Source: Clostridium muellerianum
Lineage (GTDB): Bacteria; Bacillota; Clostridia; Clostridiales; Clostridiaceae
DNA length: 64,000 nucleotides
Direction: 5' to 3'
Assembly: GCF_012926525.1 (NCBI RefSeq)
Contig: NZ_JABBNI010000012.1
Span: 1-64,000, forward strand
A program made the translations under genes and the position numbers. Below the pieces are notes generated by a model. That model saw only the letters and a list, made by a program, of their open reading frames with translations, had not been told where the DNA came from and did not search any database. The first letter of the stretch is position 1. Each line of letters opens with the position of its first letter. Below, piece by piece: positions 28,013-37,424 of the stretch.

Positions 28013-28825
28013 ATGATTAGTATAAAGCAGGATGAATTTAGAGAGCTGACAGAATATTTAAAAAGTAATTATGGAATAAATCTTACTAAAAAGAAAATTT
28101 TAATAGAAGGAAGATTAAATAATATTTTAATAGAGAAAGGTTTTAAAAATTTTAGGGAATATTTAAATTACTTATTTAGTGATATGTCCAAAAGTGAATT
28201 AACGCTTCTTATTAATAAACTAACTACAAATCACACTTTTTTTATGAGAGAAGCTGATCATTTTGATTACTTTAAAAATAAAATTTTACCTTATTTAGAG
28301 GAGACAGTAAAAGATAAAGACTTAAGAATTTGGAGTGCTGGATGTTCTTCTGGAGAGGAACCATATACTCTGGCTATGATAATGGAAGATTATTTTCAAG
28401 GAAATAAAGGATTTTGGGATAAAAAAATATTGGCTACAGATATTTCTGTAAATGTTCTTCAAACAGCAGAAAAAGGTATTTATACAAAGGAATCTATAGA
28501 AAGAATTCCTCCAAATTGGCAGTTAAGTTATCTAAATAAAATTAATAGTAATGAGTATCAAATTTCTAATAAACTGAGAAATGAAGTTATTTTTAGAATT
28601 TTCAATCTTATGGAGGAGGTATTTCCCTTCAGAAAAAAGTTTCATGTAATATTTTGTAGAAATGTAATGATTTATTTTGATGCTAAAACAAAAATGGAGT
28701 TAGTAAATAAGTTTTATAAAATGACTGAACCAGGAGGATATATGTTTATAAGTCATTCAGAGTCTATTAGTAGAGATGAAACTGATTATAAGTATATAAT
28801 GCCTGGAGTTTACCGGAAAGGATAG
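28013..28825 (+). CDS. cheR: Chemoreceptor glutamate methyltransferase CheR
   Basis: A 270-residue SAM-dependent enzyme that methylates receptor glutamates for adaptation. The N-terminal helical domain (about 1-75) is followed by the Rossmann methyltransferase with RIWSAGCSSGEEPYTLAMIM (SAM-binding glycine loop), ILATDIS and VIFCRNVMIYFD. I start at ATG 28013, which has AGGAGTG 5 bases upstream; an earlier in-frame ATG at 27995 lies before that site. It lacks a C-terminal TPR extension. cheB follows after 6 bases. Confidence 0.94.
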   Translation: MISIKQDEFRELTEYLKSNYGINLTKKKILIEGRLNNILIEKGFKNFREYLNYLFSDMSKSELTLLINKLTTNHTFFMREADHFDYFKNKILPYLEETVKDKDLRIWSAGCSSGEEPYTLAMIMEDYFQGNKGFWDKKILATDISVNVLQTAEKGIYTKESIERIPPNWQLSYLNKINSNEYQISNKLRNEVIFRIFNLMEEVFPFRKKFHVIFCRNVMIYFDAKTKMELVNKFYKMTEPGGYMFISHSESISRDETDYKYIMPGVYRKG

Positions 28826-28831
28826 ATTATT

Positions 28832-29872
28832 ATGTATGCGAGTAAAAAAATAAAAGTATTGGTGGTGGATGATTCTCTTATATTTAGGGAAACGGTAGCT
28901 AAAGGTATTGCAGAGGATAGAGGAATAGAAGTTGTTGCTACAGCTTCTGATCCATTTGATGCAAGAGATAAAATAATTAAATTTGAACCGGATGTACTTA
29001 CATTAGATGTAGAAATGCCTAAGATGAATGGTATAGAATTTTTAAAAAGACTAATGCCGCAGTATCCTATGCCAGTTGTGGTAGTAAGTGCAGTAAGTAA
29101 TAATGTTTTCGATGCTTTAAATGCAGGAGCTGTAGATTTTGTTACTAAACCAGATGGAAGAAGCGTTAATGGATTAGAGGGATTTATTAAAGAATTAGTT
29201 ACAAAGATTAAGATAGCTTCTGTAGCAAAAGTTGGACAGTGGAAAAAACAAAATAATAGAGGAGTTTCAAGTAATACTGTAGGAAACAATATTTCAAATA
29301 AAATAATTGCTATAGGTTCATCTACAGGTGGTACAGAAGCTGTAGCTACTATATTGCAAATGATGTCTAAAAATGTGCCGCCTATACTTGTAGTACAGCA
29401 TATGCCTCCTGTTTTTACAAGAATGTATGCTGAAAGGCTTAATAATTCATGTGCTATGGAAGTAAGAGAAGCTAAAAATGGTGATAGGATTTATAATGGA
29501 CTTGTGTTAATAGCCCCAGGAGATTATCAAATGGCATTAGAAAAAAGAGGGGCATATTATTATGTTAGATGCTTTAAGGGTGAAAAAGTTAATGGACATT
29601 GTCCATCTGTTGATGTACTTTTTGAATCAGTGGCAAGAGAAGTAGGAAAAAACGCTATAGGAATTATACTTACAGGTATGGGATATGATGGTGCTAAAGG
29701 ATTACTTTCTATGAAAAAAAGAGGAGCTGTTACTATAGGTCAAAATGAAGAGTCTTGTGTAGTATATGGGATGCCAAAGGTAGCTTATGATATAGGAGCA
29801 GTACAAAAGCAAGTTTCTATTGAAAATATAGCAGGCTCTATATTCCCTTTTTTTAACAGGAACAATGCTTAA
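28832..29872 (+). CDS. cheB: Chemotaxis response regulator / protein-glutamate methylesterase CheB
   Basis: A 346-residue two-domain adaptation enzyme. The receiver domain (about 1-125) has the phospho-acceptor D59 in LTLDVEMPKMNG. The methylesterase/deamidase domain (about 155-345) has a catalytic triad of S164 (GSSTGG), H190 (VVQHMPP) and D286 (MGYDGAKG), the same numbers as in E. coli CheB. CheA phosphorylates the receiver to activate demethylation. It is the last gene of the cluster. A weak hairpin, ATGATGTG/CACATCAT, lies at 29904-29935. Confidence 0.95.
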   Translation: MYASKKIKVLVVDDSLIFRETVAKGIAEDRGIEVVATASDPFDARDKIIKFEPDVLTLDVEMPKMNGIEFLKRLMPQYPMPVVVVSAVSNNVFDALNAGAVDFVTKPDGRSVNGLEGFIKELVTKIKIASVAKVGQWKKQNNRGVSSNTVGNNISNKIIAIGSSTGGTEAVATILQMMSKNVPPILVVQHMPPVFTRMYAERLNNSCAMEVREAKNGDRIYNGLVLIAPGDYQMALEKRGAYYYVRCFKGEKVNGHCPSVDVLFESVAREVGKNAIGIILTGMGYDGAKGLLSMKKRGAVTIGQNEESCVVYGMPKVAYDIGAVQKQVSIENIAGSIFPFFNRNNA

Positions 29873-30023
29873 AAAAGGAGAACATACAAATAACTAAATA
29901 TAAATGATGTGTATGAGATATGGATGGCACATCATTAAATTCGGAAAGCATTTTATTGGAACAAAATGAATCATCAATAGCTTATGTAATTAATAATTTT
30001 ATATAAAAGGAAAATAAATAATA

Positions 30024-30054
30024 GGAAGCTGTTTAAAGTAATTTAAACAGCCTC
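30024..30054. terminator. Bidirectional terminator between cheB and the protease gene
   Basis: GGAAGCTGTTTAAA and TTTAAACAGCCTCC pair with one mismatch around GTAA. The two flanking genes converge, so the hairpin can serve both strands; tails are T-rich but interrupted. Confidence 0.7.
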
Positions 30055-30076
30055 CTTGTTTATAGTTTATTGGTTA

Positions 30077-31729
30077 CTACTCTGTAATTCCAACAGAGTC
30101 AAAAGCAGAATTTACAGCACTTACTTCATTTGATGAATCACCATATATTTGCGAAGCTGCAGATACTAAAGCATTTCTTGCAGCTGAAAAGTCTGCAGTG
30201 GATGATAAGATTTCAGTAAGAGCTTTATAGTAAATTTTAGCTGTCTTGTCACATCCTATAGATTTTGCAATCAAGAAAGCTGCTTTGTTAGGTATACCAC
30301 TGTTTGTGTGAACTCCACCATTATCGCTTGAACCATTAACATAATCTTTCATGTTATCTGGTTGATCATAAAGTGTTGGATCAGCAAGACTTCTTAATGC
30401 ATCACCAGGTTTATTTGGTGTGTAAATTTCATCGCCTACAACCCAATCGTTAGCATTAAATTTCCATGTTCCACCATTTTTTACATTGCATTTATCATAA
30501 CTTTGAACTAAAACTCCAAAAACATCGGAAAATGATTCATTTAAAGCACCGGATTGATTACGATAAACTAAATCTGCAGTATTTTGAGTTACACCGTGAG
30601 TTAATTCATGAGCAACTACATCAAGGTCACCGCTGAAATAAGTAAATTCAGTACCATCACCATCACCATAAACCATTTGTTCTCCATCCCAATAAGCATT
30701 ATCATATGATCTGCCATAATGAGTTGTAGAAATTATATTCATTCCCTTATCATCTATACTATTTCTTCCAAATAAATTTTTATAAAAATCATAAACTACA
30801 CCAGCATTATAATGTGCACTAACGGACGCTTTGAATTTTTCAGTACTAAATTTATTTGTAGTATTAGTTACTAGACTTCCAGGTTGTACCTGTCTATTAT
30901 TAGCTGTATAAGTTTTTATTTTTCCACTCATTGGTTTTGTTGAATCTATCATTTGATAGTTACTTCCTGATTTGTACAAATTTAGAGCTTTGTTAGTTCC
31001 ATCAACTGCAGTTCCAGTTCCAGTTGTAGCGCCATCGTATCTTATATTACTTTCTTTACTAACTATGTTTCCTGATAGAGAATCTATTAGCACTTCCCAG
31101 TTTCCTATCTCAGGTTCTGTGTAATATATATTTACACTATATACTAAAGTAGGAGTTCCATCTTTAATTACAATTTGAGTTGTAGCTGTTGGTTCTTTTG
31201 CTAAAGATGTATAAGTGAATTGTTTTTTAGCAATATTAATTGCTTCCTTTGGTGAAATACACTGAGCTTTTACATTATCAAGTGGTTTATAATTTTTGTT
31301 AATAGAGCCTATTATATTTTTTATAACACCATCTTTATCAATAGACATTACAAATTGACTTCCTCTTATTGGAATATTGTTTATTGATTGTGTTACTTTA
31401 ACTTGAGTATAACCTAAATTGTCTTTTTTCATAGAAATTATTTTAAAGTTACTTTTTCCGCTTGCATTTGTGAAAGATGATTTGTTATTTTCGAGATATG
31501 TGAGAATATCTTTTTCGGTAATTTGTATTTTAGCTGATGATTTACCTTTGAAGAATATGTTAGTTTTCTGATCTTCAAAAGAAGCTGAATTTTTGTTTTG
31601 GGAAACAGTTATAGCATCTTTAGCATTTGGATTATTCATAGAATTCTCCTTTGCTGAAACACCAATAAAAGAGCAAGAAGTAGATACAAGGGCTGCCGTT
31701 AACATAATGGATAACATGGTTTTTTTCAT
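30077..31729 (-). CDS. Secreted thermolysin-like neutral metalloprotease (M4 family)
   Basis: A 550-residue pre-pro-enzyme. A Sec signal peptide (about 1-26) is followed by an FTP/PepSY propeptide (about 50-225) and the mature M4 catalytic domain. Zinc ligands are H374 and H378 in HELTH and the Glu of GALNESFSDVFG. The catalytic His lies in DNGGVHTNSGIPNKAAFL. Such proteases degrade extracellular protein; clostridial relatives include lambda toxin. The ribosome binding site is AAGGGGATG. Upstream on the same strand lies a polysaccharide deacetylase with its own terminator, so this gene has a separate promoter. Confidence 0.93.
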   Translation of the reverse strand: MKKTMLSIMLTAALVSTSCSFIGVSAKENSMNNPNAKDAITVSQNKNSASFEDQKTNIFFKGKSSAKIQITEKDILTYLENNKSSFTNASGKSNFKIISMKKDNLGYTQVKVTQSINNIPIRGSQFVMSIDKDGVIKNIIGSINKNYKPLDNVKAQCISPKEAINIAKKQFTYTSLAKEPTATTQIVIKDGTPTLVYSVNIYYTEPEIGNWEVLIDSLSGNIVSKESNIRYDGATTGTGTAVDGTNKALNLYKSGSNYQMIDSTKPMSGKIKTYTANNRQVQPGSLVTNTTNKFSTEKFKASVSAHYNAGVVYDFYKNLFGRNSIDDKGMNIISTTHYGRSYDNAYWDGEQMVYGDGDGTEFTYFSGDLDVVAHELTHGVTQNTADLVYRNQSGALNESFSDVFGVLVQSYDKCNVKNGGTWKFNANDWVVGDEIYTPNKPGDALRSLADPTLYDQPDNMKDYVNGSSDNGGVHTNSGIPNKAAFLIAKSIGCDKTAKIYYKALTEILSSTADFSAARNALVSAASQIYGDSSNEVSAVNSAFDSVGITE

Positions 31730-32260
31730 AATAAAACATCCCCTTTTTATTATATTTAATTGTAAGTTTTATGAATATATAGAATTGAGTTCATGCAATA
31801 ATTATATATTGAATAGAAGTAGATGTAAAATTATCGAAATTATGGAAAAATAAAATATGCATGCTTTTTTTAACACTATGAAATATATAACAAACTTTTA
31901 TAATTAAATTTAATAAAATACGTGGCAAAAAATGTATTTTATCATAATTTTTACAATGTTAAAAGAATTTTAAAAGAATTACAAAAAATAGATTATCTTT
32001 GTGTATGATAGTTTATTTTAATTATGAATTGTTAAATATAGATTATTTATTATAACAATAAAAATATGCTGTTTAAAAATACATTTTTAATGAATTATCT
32101 TTTTACCTTATTGAAAAAAGTTATAAAAATAAGAGCTATGAAATTAAGGAATAATCCTGGATTTCATAGCTCTTAGAATTTAAATTATATATATATTAGC
32201 ATGGTAGTGAAACAGAGAAAAATAATTCACATCATTTTTCATAAATGTAATGATTTTGTC
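31730..32260. other. 530-base gap upstream of the protease gene
   Basis: Very AT-rich. It contains the terminator of the deacetylase gene (32120-32174) and presumably the protease promoter. I see no further gene. Confidence 0.4.
32120..32174 (-). terminator. Terminator of the polysaccharide deacetylase gene
   Basis: AAGAGCTATGAAAT and its exact complement form a 14-bp stem around a 16-base loop. On the minus strand it is followed by ATTTTTAT. Confidence 0.8.
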
Positions 32261-33232
32261 TTAGGATATTGTTTTAAACTCATAGCCCTGGCCTTTAAGG
32301 TATTCTATAATTTGAGGTAATGCCTTAGCTGTTTGATCTTTACCATAGGTATCGTGCATTAGTATAACTACTTTTTGTTGTGTTCCAACACTTTCCTTTA
32401 CATGTTCTAAAAGTTGCTCAGCATTTTTTCTTCTTCCTTCTGCATCAAAGTCATAAGCATTCCAATCTATACTATACATGTCTTTTTCTTTTAATCTGGA
32501 ATTAAACTCATCTAAGTTTGGATCATGATAATACTGTCTTGACATATAACCACCAGGCATTCTTATTACTCTTGTATTAAAATCTTTTCCTAAAATGTTT
32601 TTTATAGCATTATTATCCTGTTCAACTTCATCCATATAATGATTCACATCAAGTCTATTTCCAGGATATAATTTTTTCATACTGTGAGAATAAGTATGAT
32701 TTCCGATAGCATGTCCTTCTTTAAATATCTGGCTTACCAGTTCTTTACTTCTTTCATTTGCTTCAACATTTTGTCCCATTAAACAGAATGTTGCTCTTAC
32801 ATCGTAGTTTTTAAGAGTTTCTAATATTCTAGGGGTTACAGTAGTTGAAGGACCGTCATCGAAAGTAAGAAATGCTATTTTTTTGCCATCATTTTCTCCC
32901 TTACCATCTAATATATCTTTTACTTTTTTTGCATCATAAGTATATTTTTTTCCTTCACTGGATACATTATGTTTATTATCATCTTTATTGTCCTGTGATT
33001 TATTTTTATCCTGATCTTTGGCGCTAACATCTTTATCATCTTTCTTAGAAGATGGATCTTTATCTGTTTTAGCTTCAGGTGTCTTGTTAGCGGATACTGC
33101 TTTATTAGCTTGTACTTTAGAGCCATAAAAATAATTATAACCTTTATATGATAAGGTAAAAATACCAATTAGTAATAATAAAATTAGGGCGCTATTTCGT
33201 ATAGCTTTAATACGATTGTTTCTTTTGATCAT
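32261..33232 (-). CDS. Membrane-anchored polysaccharide deacetylase (NodB domain)
   Basis: A 323-residue protein with one N-terminal membrane anchor (about 12-30). An extracellular Lys/Asp/Ser-rich linker (about 40-100) precedes a carbohydrate esterase family 4 domain. Motif 1 is FLTFDDGPS with the catalytic and metal-binding Asp pair, and motif 2 is HAIGNHTYSH with the metal His residues. The later RMPGGYMS and ILMHDTYG motifs are also present. Family members remove N-acetyl groups from peptidoglycan or other cell-wall glycans; the exact substrate is not decidable here. The ribosome binding site is AGGAGAT. Confidence 0.9.
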   Translation of the reverse strand: MIKRNNRIKAIRNSALILLLLIGIFTLSYKGYNYFYGSKVQANKAVSANKTPEAKTDKDPSSKKDDKDVSAKDQDKNKSQDNKDDNKHNVSSEGKKYTYDAKKVKDILDGKGENDGKKIAFLTFDDGPSTTVTPRILETLKNYDVRATFCLMGQNVEANERSKELVSQIFKEGHAIGNHTYSHSMKKLYPGNRLDVNHYMDEVEQDNNAIKNILGKDFNTRVIRMPGGYMSRQYYHDPNLDEFNSRLKEKDMYSIDWNAYDFDAEGRRKNAEQLLEHVKESVGTQQKVVILMHDTYGKDQTAKALPQIIEYLKGQGYEFKTIS

Positions 33233-33410
33233 AGTAAATTATCTCCTATCTGTTCTTATTAAATCAAGATAAACTTGATTTATGTAATTGTGAAATTTTG
33301 AGTTTAATTTTACGGGGTTACTTTTATTATACAAAATTGTACAAATTAAAACTATAGGATTTACCATAAAAAATGAAATTTTTATATTACAATTTTGTAA
33401 TATAACCTTT

Positions 33411-34277
33411 TTATTTAATTTCTGACAATATTTTACAGTATTTTTTTGGAGATAGTCCGAAGTTTTTCTTAAAGGCTCTAACGAAATTAGAATAATCACT
33501 AAAGCCACATTCTATACAAGTTTGGGTTATGCTTTTACCATTCTTTATTAAAGAATTAGACATAATAAGTCTTTTTTGAAGTATATAATTATGAATGGTA
33601 TAGCCTGTTTGCATTTTGAATTTATGCATGAGATGATATTTGCTCATATAAAATTTAGAGGATAGGGTATCTATGGACAAATCCTCAGATAGATTTTCAT
33701 TTATATAATTTAAAATTGAGCTAATACGTTCATCATATTCAATATCTGATAACTCTTTTATATTTTGCATTCCTAAAAATAATCTATTAATATAAACCAT
33801 AAACTCTAAAAACAATGAAGATCTTAGTATTTCATATGCAAATTCTTCACTTTTATATGCATTCTCTATCTTAAAAAGTAAGTTTTTTATATTTGAAATC
33901 CATTTATCTTCTAGTCTTAACAGATTAAAATGTTTTTTAGAAGCAAGTTCAAAACAAGTTAATAAGTTACATCCGCTGTTATGCTTTATTAAAAAATCTG
34001 AATTAACCCAAATTATTATGCGTTCATAAATACCAGTAGGGTCTATTACAGCTTTGTGAATATCATTATTATTTACAAGAAGTATATCCCAGGGTTTTAA
34101 CTTGTAAGCTTTACCTTCTATAAGATAAGTTACATTTCCGGATATGAATACAACTATTTTATTAAAATTATGATAATGAAATTGAAATTGTGTATCGTTT
34201 TTATCTTTTAAATGGAAAATTTGAAAGTCTTTTTTTAGATAACCTTTTTTTATTTTTAAAGTTTCGTTTTCTAACAT
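33411..34277 (-). CDS. AraC-family transcriptional regulator
   Basis: A 288-residue regulator. The N-terminal cupin-like sensor (about 15-100) contains FHYHNFNKIVVFISGNVTYL, with paired His typical of such domains. The C-terminal AraC domain has two helix-turn-helix units: SIDTLSSKFYMSKYHLMHKF and SITQTCIECGFSDYSNFVRA, ending in the family signature FGLSPKKYCK. The ribosome binding site is AGAGGTAA. It is divergent from the dicarboxylate symporter gene at 34459 (180-base gap) and upstream of the deacetylase, so either could be a target. Confidence 0.88.
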   Translation of the reverse strand: MLENETLKIKKGYLKKDFQIFHLKDKNDTQFQFHYHNFNKIVVFISGNVTYLIEGKAYKLKPWDILLVNNNDIHKAVIDPTGIYERIIIWVNSDFLIKHNSGCNLLTCFELASKKHFNLLRLEDKWISNIKNLLFKIENAYKSEEFAYEILRSSLFLEFMVYINRLFLGMQNIKELSDIEYDERISSILNYINENLSEDLSIDTLSSKFYMSKYHLMHKFKMQTGYTIHNYILQKRLIMSNSLIKNGKSITQTCIECGFSDYSNFVRAFKKNFGLSPKKYCKILSEIK

Positions 34278-34458
34278 ACTATTACCTCTACATTAAGTTT
34301 CAATAAATATGCTACAGCATTTTTTGCAATATTTCAAGCATTTTTAGCAATAAATATAGTAAAAAATTGTAATATAATAAATAAGAAATAGAAAGTAAGT
34401 AGTAAGCAATAAAAAAGCAGAGAACTGCTTAATATAGTCAATTTGGAGGTATAATTTA

Positions 34459-35715
34459 ATGAAATTATTTTTTAAAACTTACAAATCATCTATTATATTA
34501 TTATGCTCTATAGTCTTAGGAGGTGCTATAGGAATTATTTTTGGAACAAAAACCTCTATATTAAAACCATTTGGTGATTTATTTTTAAATTTGATGTTTA
34601 TGATAATAGTGCCATTAGTATTTTTTAATGTTACTTCAGCTATAGCTAATATGAATGGTATGAAAAGGCTTGCAAAAATTATGGGAAGTATAGTTATAGT
34701 ATTTTTTAGTACAGCACTTGTAGCGGCAATAATCGGTCTTATAGGTGCTCTCATAATAAATCCTACTAAGGGAATTGATTATTCCATTATAAAAAAAGTA
34801 ATAACGGAAATTCCAAGCAGTTCTCAAAAACTAAAGCATTTGGGAGCTTTACAGCAGTTTGTAAATACTGTTACTGTAACAGATTTTGTAGGACTATTTT
34901 CTAAGAACAATATGCTGCAACTTATTCTTTTTTCAATACTTTTTGGTATTTCCACAGCTATGCTTGGTGAAAAAGGTGAACCTGTTGCTAAATTTTTAGA
35001 ATCTGCTTCAAATATAGTTATGAACATGGTAAAAATTATAATGTATTATGCACCTATAGGTTTAGGATGTTATTTTGCAGCCATAATAGGTGAATTGGGT
35101 CCCCAAATACTTCAAGGATATTTAAGAGTATTTATTCTTTATATAATTCTTACAGTGATTTACTATTTAGCATTTTTTACTTTTTATGCTTTTTTAGCTA
35201 ATGGAAAAGATGGAGTAAAAACTTTTTGGAAAAATGCTCTTCCACCAACAATTACATCTTTAGCTACATGTTCAAGTGCTGCATGTATTCCTATTAATTT
35301 AGAAGCTGCAAAAAAAATGGGGGTTCCTGAAGATATAGCTGAAACTGTAATTCCATTAGGAGCTAATATTCATAAGGATGGATCTGTGTTTGGTGGTATT
35401 ATGAAAATTATTTTCTTATTTGGATTGTTTGGAAAGAATTTAAACAGTATTTCTACGCTTCTTGGTATCATATTAGTAGCATTTTTAGTAGGTGCTGTAA
35501 TGGGAGCTATTCCAGGTGGTGGCATGATTGGTGAAATGCTTATTTTAAGTGTGTATGGTTTTCCGCCAGAATGTTTGCCTATAATTGCAGTTATAAGTAC
35601 GATTATAGATGCACCTGCAACAGTATTAAATTCTACAGGAAATACAGTGTGTGCTATGATGGTAACAAGAATGGTAGAAGGTAAAGAATACATTGAAAAT
35701 TCTCTTAGGATGTAA
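34459..35715 (+). CDS. Dicarboxylate/amino acid:cation symporter (DAACS family)
   Basis: A 418-residue inner-membrane secondary transporter with the GltPh-like fold. The conserved serine-rich re-entrant region is ATCSSAACIPINLEAAKKMG, followed by IPLGANIHKDGS. The C-terminal substrate-binding part is STIIDAPATVLNSTGNTVCA. The family imports glutamate, aspartate, C4-dicarboxylates or small neutral amino acids with sodium or protons. The usual arginine or threonine of acidic substrate transporters is not obvious, so the substrate is uncertain. The ribosome binding site is GGAGGT. It is divergent from the AraC gene. Confidence 0.9.
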   Translation: MKLFFKTYKSSIILLCSIVLGGAIGIIFGTKTSILKPFGDLFLNLMFMIIVPLVFFNVTSAIANMNGMKRLAKIMGSIVIVFFSTALVAAIIGLIGALIINPTKGIDYSIIKKVITEIPSSSQKLKHLGALQQFVNTVTVTDFVGLFSKNNMLQLILFSILFGISTAMLGEKGEPVAKFLESASNIVMNMVKIIMYYAPIGLGCYFAAIIGELGPQILQGYLRVFILYIILTVIYYLAFFTFYAFLANGKDGVKTFWKNALPPTITSLATCSSAACIPINLEAAKKMGVPEDIAETVIPLGANIHKDGSVFGGIMKIIFLFGLFGKNLNSISTLLGIILVAFLVGAVMGAIPGGGMIGEMLILSVYGFPPECLPIIAVISTIIDAPATVLNSTGNTVCAMMVTRMVEGKEYIENSLRM

Positions 35716-35837
35716 AGTTTCGATTTTTATGATAAAATTTAAGTGAACTTTTTATTAAAAAAGCTCAAGATAATATTTTTTAAAATATTATTCATAAAGT
35801 GATTAAAAAAGTTTTGTAATTTGAGGTGAGAAATTTA

Positions 35838-36170
35838 ATGTTAAAACTTAAATATAAAATTTGGTTACAGGATGATGGAAGAACTTTTGGAAAAGGAGTA
35901 TATAATCTTTTAGTAGGTGTGAAAAAGAAAGGATCACTGTCGGAAGCTGCAAAAGATATGGGGATGTCCTACAATAAGGCCCACAATTTAATTAAGAATG
36001 CAGGAAAAAGATTAGGTTTTGAGCTTTTAGTGAGCAAATCAGGCGGTAATAAGGGTGGAGGTTCTGTTCTTACGGAAAAAGCAGAAGACTTTATAAAAAA
36101 CTATGATGAATTTTTACAAGAATGTGATAAATGTTTACAAAATGCTTTTTTAAAATATTTTAAAAATTAA
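35838..36170 (+). CDS. Single-domain ModE-type (LysR-like HTH) molybdate regulator
   Basis: A winged-helix protein of 110 residues matching only the DNA-binding N-terminal domain of ModE. YNLLVGVKKKGSLSEAAKDM is followed by MSYNKAHNLIKNAGKRLGFE, a basic glycine-rich wing (SKSGGNKGGGS), and a C-terminal dimerisation helix. The molybdate-binding (TOBE/Mop) domain of E. coli ModE is missing. The start is ATG 35838 behind GAGGTGA with 9-base spacing, rather than GTG 35826. modA follows 93 bases downstream, with a ModE-like operator between them. Confidence 0.85.
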   Translation: MLKLKYKIWLQDDGRTFGKGVYNLLVGVKKKGSLSEAAKDMGMSYNKAHNLIKNAGKRLGFELLVSKSGGNKGGGSVLTEKAEDFIKNYDEFLQECDKCLQNAFLKYFKN

Positions 36171-36201
36171 AAAATGTGGAAAAATGTTTACAATAATACA
36201 A

Positions 36202-36238
36202 AAAATCGTTATACTTTTATTAGTGTAACGATTTTTTA
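36202..36238. promoter_or_regulatory. ModE-type operator that also resembles a terminator
   Basis: ATCGTTATAC (36205-36214) and GTGTAACGAT (36223-36232) are inverted with an 8-base spacer, closely like the CGTTATAT-N-ATAACG operator known for E. coli ModE. A T-run follows, so it could also terminate the regulator transcript. It lies between modE and modA. Confidence 0.65.
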
Positions 36239-36263
36239 TTTTGAATTTTAGGAGGAGATTATA

Positions 36264-37049
36264 TTGAAAAAAAATTTAGTAGTTTTAAGTGTTTTAGCTA
36301 GTATTTTAATTTTTTCTGGATGTTCACAAAAAAATGCAGAAAGTGCTAAAGAAAGTCCTAAAAATATAACTATTTCAGCTGCAGCAAGTTTAAAGGAGTC
36401 ATTGACAGAAATTCAACCTAAGTTTGAAAAGGATAACAATATAAAACTTACCTTTAACTTTGGAGCATCAGGAACACTTCAGAAACAAATAGAACAAGGA
36501 GCACCATCAGATGTGTTTATATCAGCTGGCAAACAGCAGATGGACAAACTCGAAAGTGAAAATTTAATTGACAAAGACAGCAGAAAGAACTTATTAAACA
36601 ATAAATTAGTATTAATAGTGTCAAAGGATTATAAGGATAAGATAAAATCAACTTCAGATCTTGTTAATATTAGTGCTAAAATTGCAATGGGAGAACCTAC
36701 TGTAGTACCAGCAGGACAATATGGAAAAGAAAGTTTAGAAAAGTTAAATTTGATGGATAAATTAAAAGATAAAATTGTATATGCAAAAGATGTTAAACAG
36801 GTAGTTCAATATGTAGAAAATGGAGAAGCAGCAGCAGGTATTGTATATAAATCAGATGCTACTGTATTAAAAAATAGTTCAATAGCTGAAGTTATTAGCG
36901 AAAGTTCTCATAAACAAATAGTTTACCCAGAGGCAATAGTTACAGCATCTAAAGAAAAAGAATCAGCAAAGAAATTCTTAGATTATTTAACTAAGGATAG
37001 TTCTAAGGAAAGCTTTAAAAAATATGGATTTGATATAAGTGTAAAGTAA
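36264..37049 (+). CDS. modA: Molybdate ABC transporter substrate-binding lipoprotein ModA
   Basis: A 261-residue lipoprotein. The signal peptide ends in the lipobox IFSGC with lipidated C20. The mature part is a periplasmic-binding-type protein with ISAAASLKESLTEIQPKFEK, FNFGASGTLQKQIEQGAPSDVFISA and the oxyanion-binding MGEPTVVPAGQYGKESLE. The family binds molybdate or tungstate for uptake. The start is TTG behind AGGAGGAG. Unusually, no modB permease or modC ATPase follows; the next gene, 450 bases on, is a formate/nitrite channel. Confidence 0.93.
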   Translation: MKKNLVVLSVLASILIFSGCSQKNAESAKESPKNITISAAASLKESLTEIQPKFEKDNNIKLTFNFGASGTLQKQIEQGAPSDVFISAGKQQMDKLESENLIDKDSRKNLLNNKLVLIVSKDYKDKIKSTSDLVNISAKIAMGEPTVVPAGQYGKESLEKLNLMDKLKDKIVYAKDVKQVVQYVENGEAAAGIVYKSDATVLKNSSIAEVISESSHKQIVYPEAIVTASKEKESAKKFLDYLTKDSSKESFKKYGFDISVK

Positions 37050-37063
37050 ACATATAATAGAAT

Positions 37064-37098
37064 GTAATTTACTATTAAAAAATTTAATAGTAAATTAC
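37064..37098 (+). terminator. Hairpin after modA
   Basis: GTAATTTACTATTAAA and its exact complement form a perfect 16-bp stem around AAA. There is no T-run, so it may act as a processing or stabilising 3' hairpin. Confidence 0.55.
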
Positions 37099-37250
37099 TA
37101 AATATAGGACAATTAAATTAGAGGTGTGAATCTAATATAATTTAAACTTATATAGAGGTTTGTTAAAATAAACAATGAGAACTTAAAGTAAGCTAAACTA
37201 CATCGGTTATATGAAACTTATAGTATAAGCAAAAAAGAGTGCATTGCAAG

Positions 37251-37279
37251 TTGACACAATTTTCTAAAAACGCTATACT
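37251..37279 (+). promoter_or_regulatory. Promoter of the formate/nitrite channel gene
   Basis: TTGACA (37251-37256) and TATACT (37274-37279) have a 17-base spacer. It implies a 5' leader of about 215 bases. Confidence 0.7.
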
Positions 37280-37334
37280 TGATGATATATGGTACAATGG
37301 GGAAATTAAAACAATGTAGATATAAAATATATTT

Positions 37335-37424
37335 AAATTATTTCAGGTACTAGTTATCTAGTATTTCAAATAATTTAGGTTTAGATAATCTTTAGCATGT
37401 TATGTTATTTTTTTAACATTTTTT
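37335..37424 (+). promoter_or_regulatory. Structured 5' leader, possible attenuator
   Basis: The first hairpin pairs AAATTATTT...TACTAG with CTAGTA...AAATAATTT (37335-37376). The second pairs ATGTTA with TAACAT (37402-37419) and is followed by T6. This is a weak terminator-like arrangement; no known riboswitch consensus is recognised. Confidence 0.35.
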
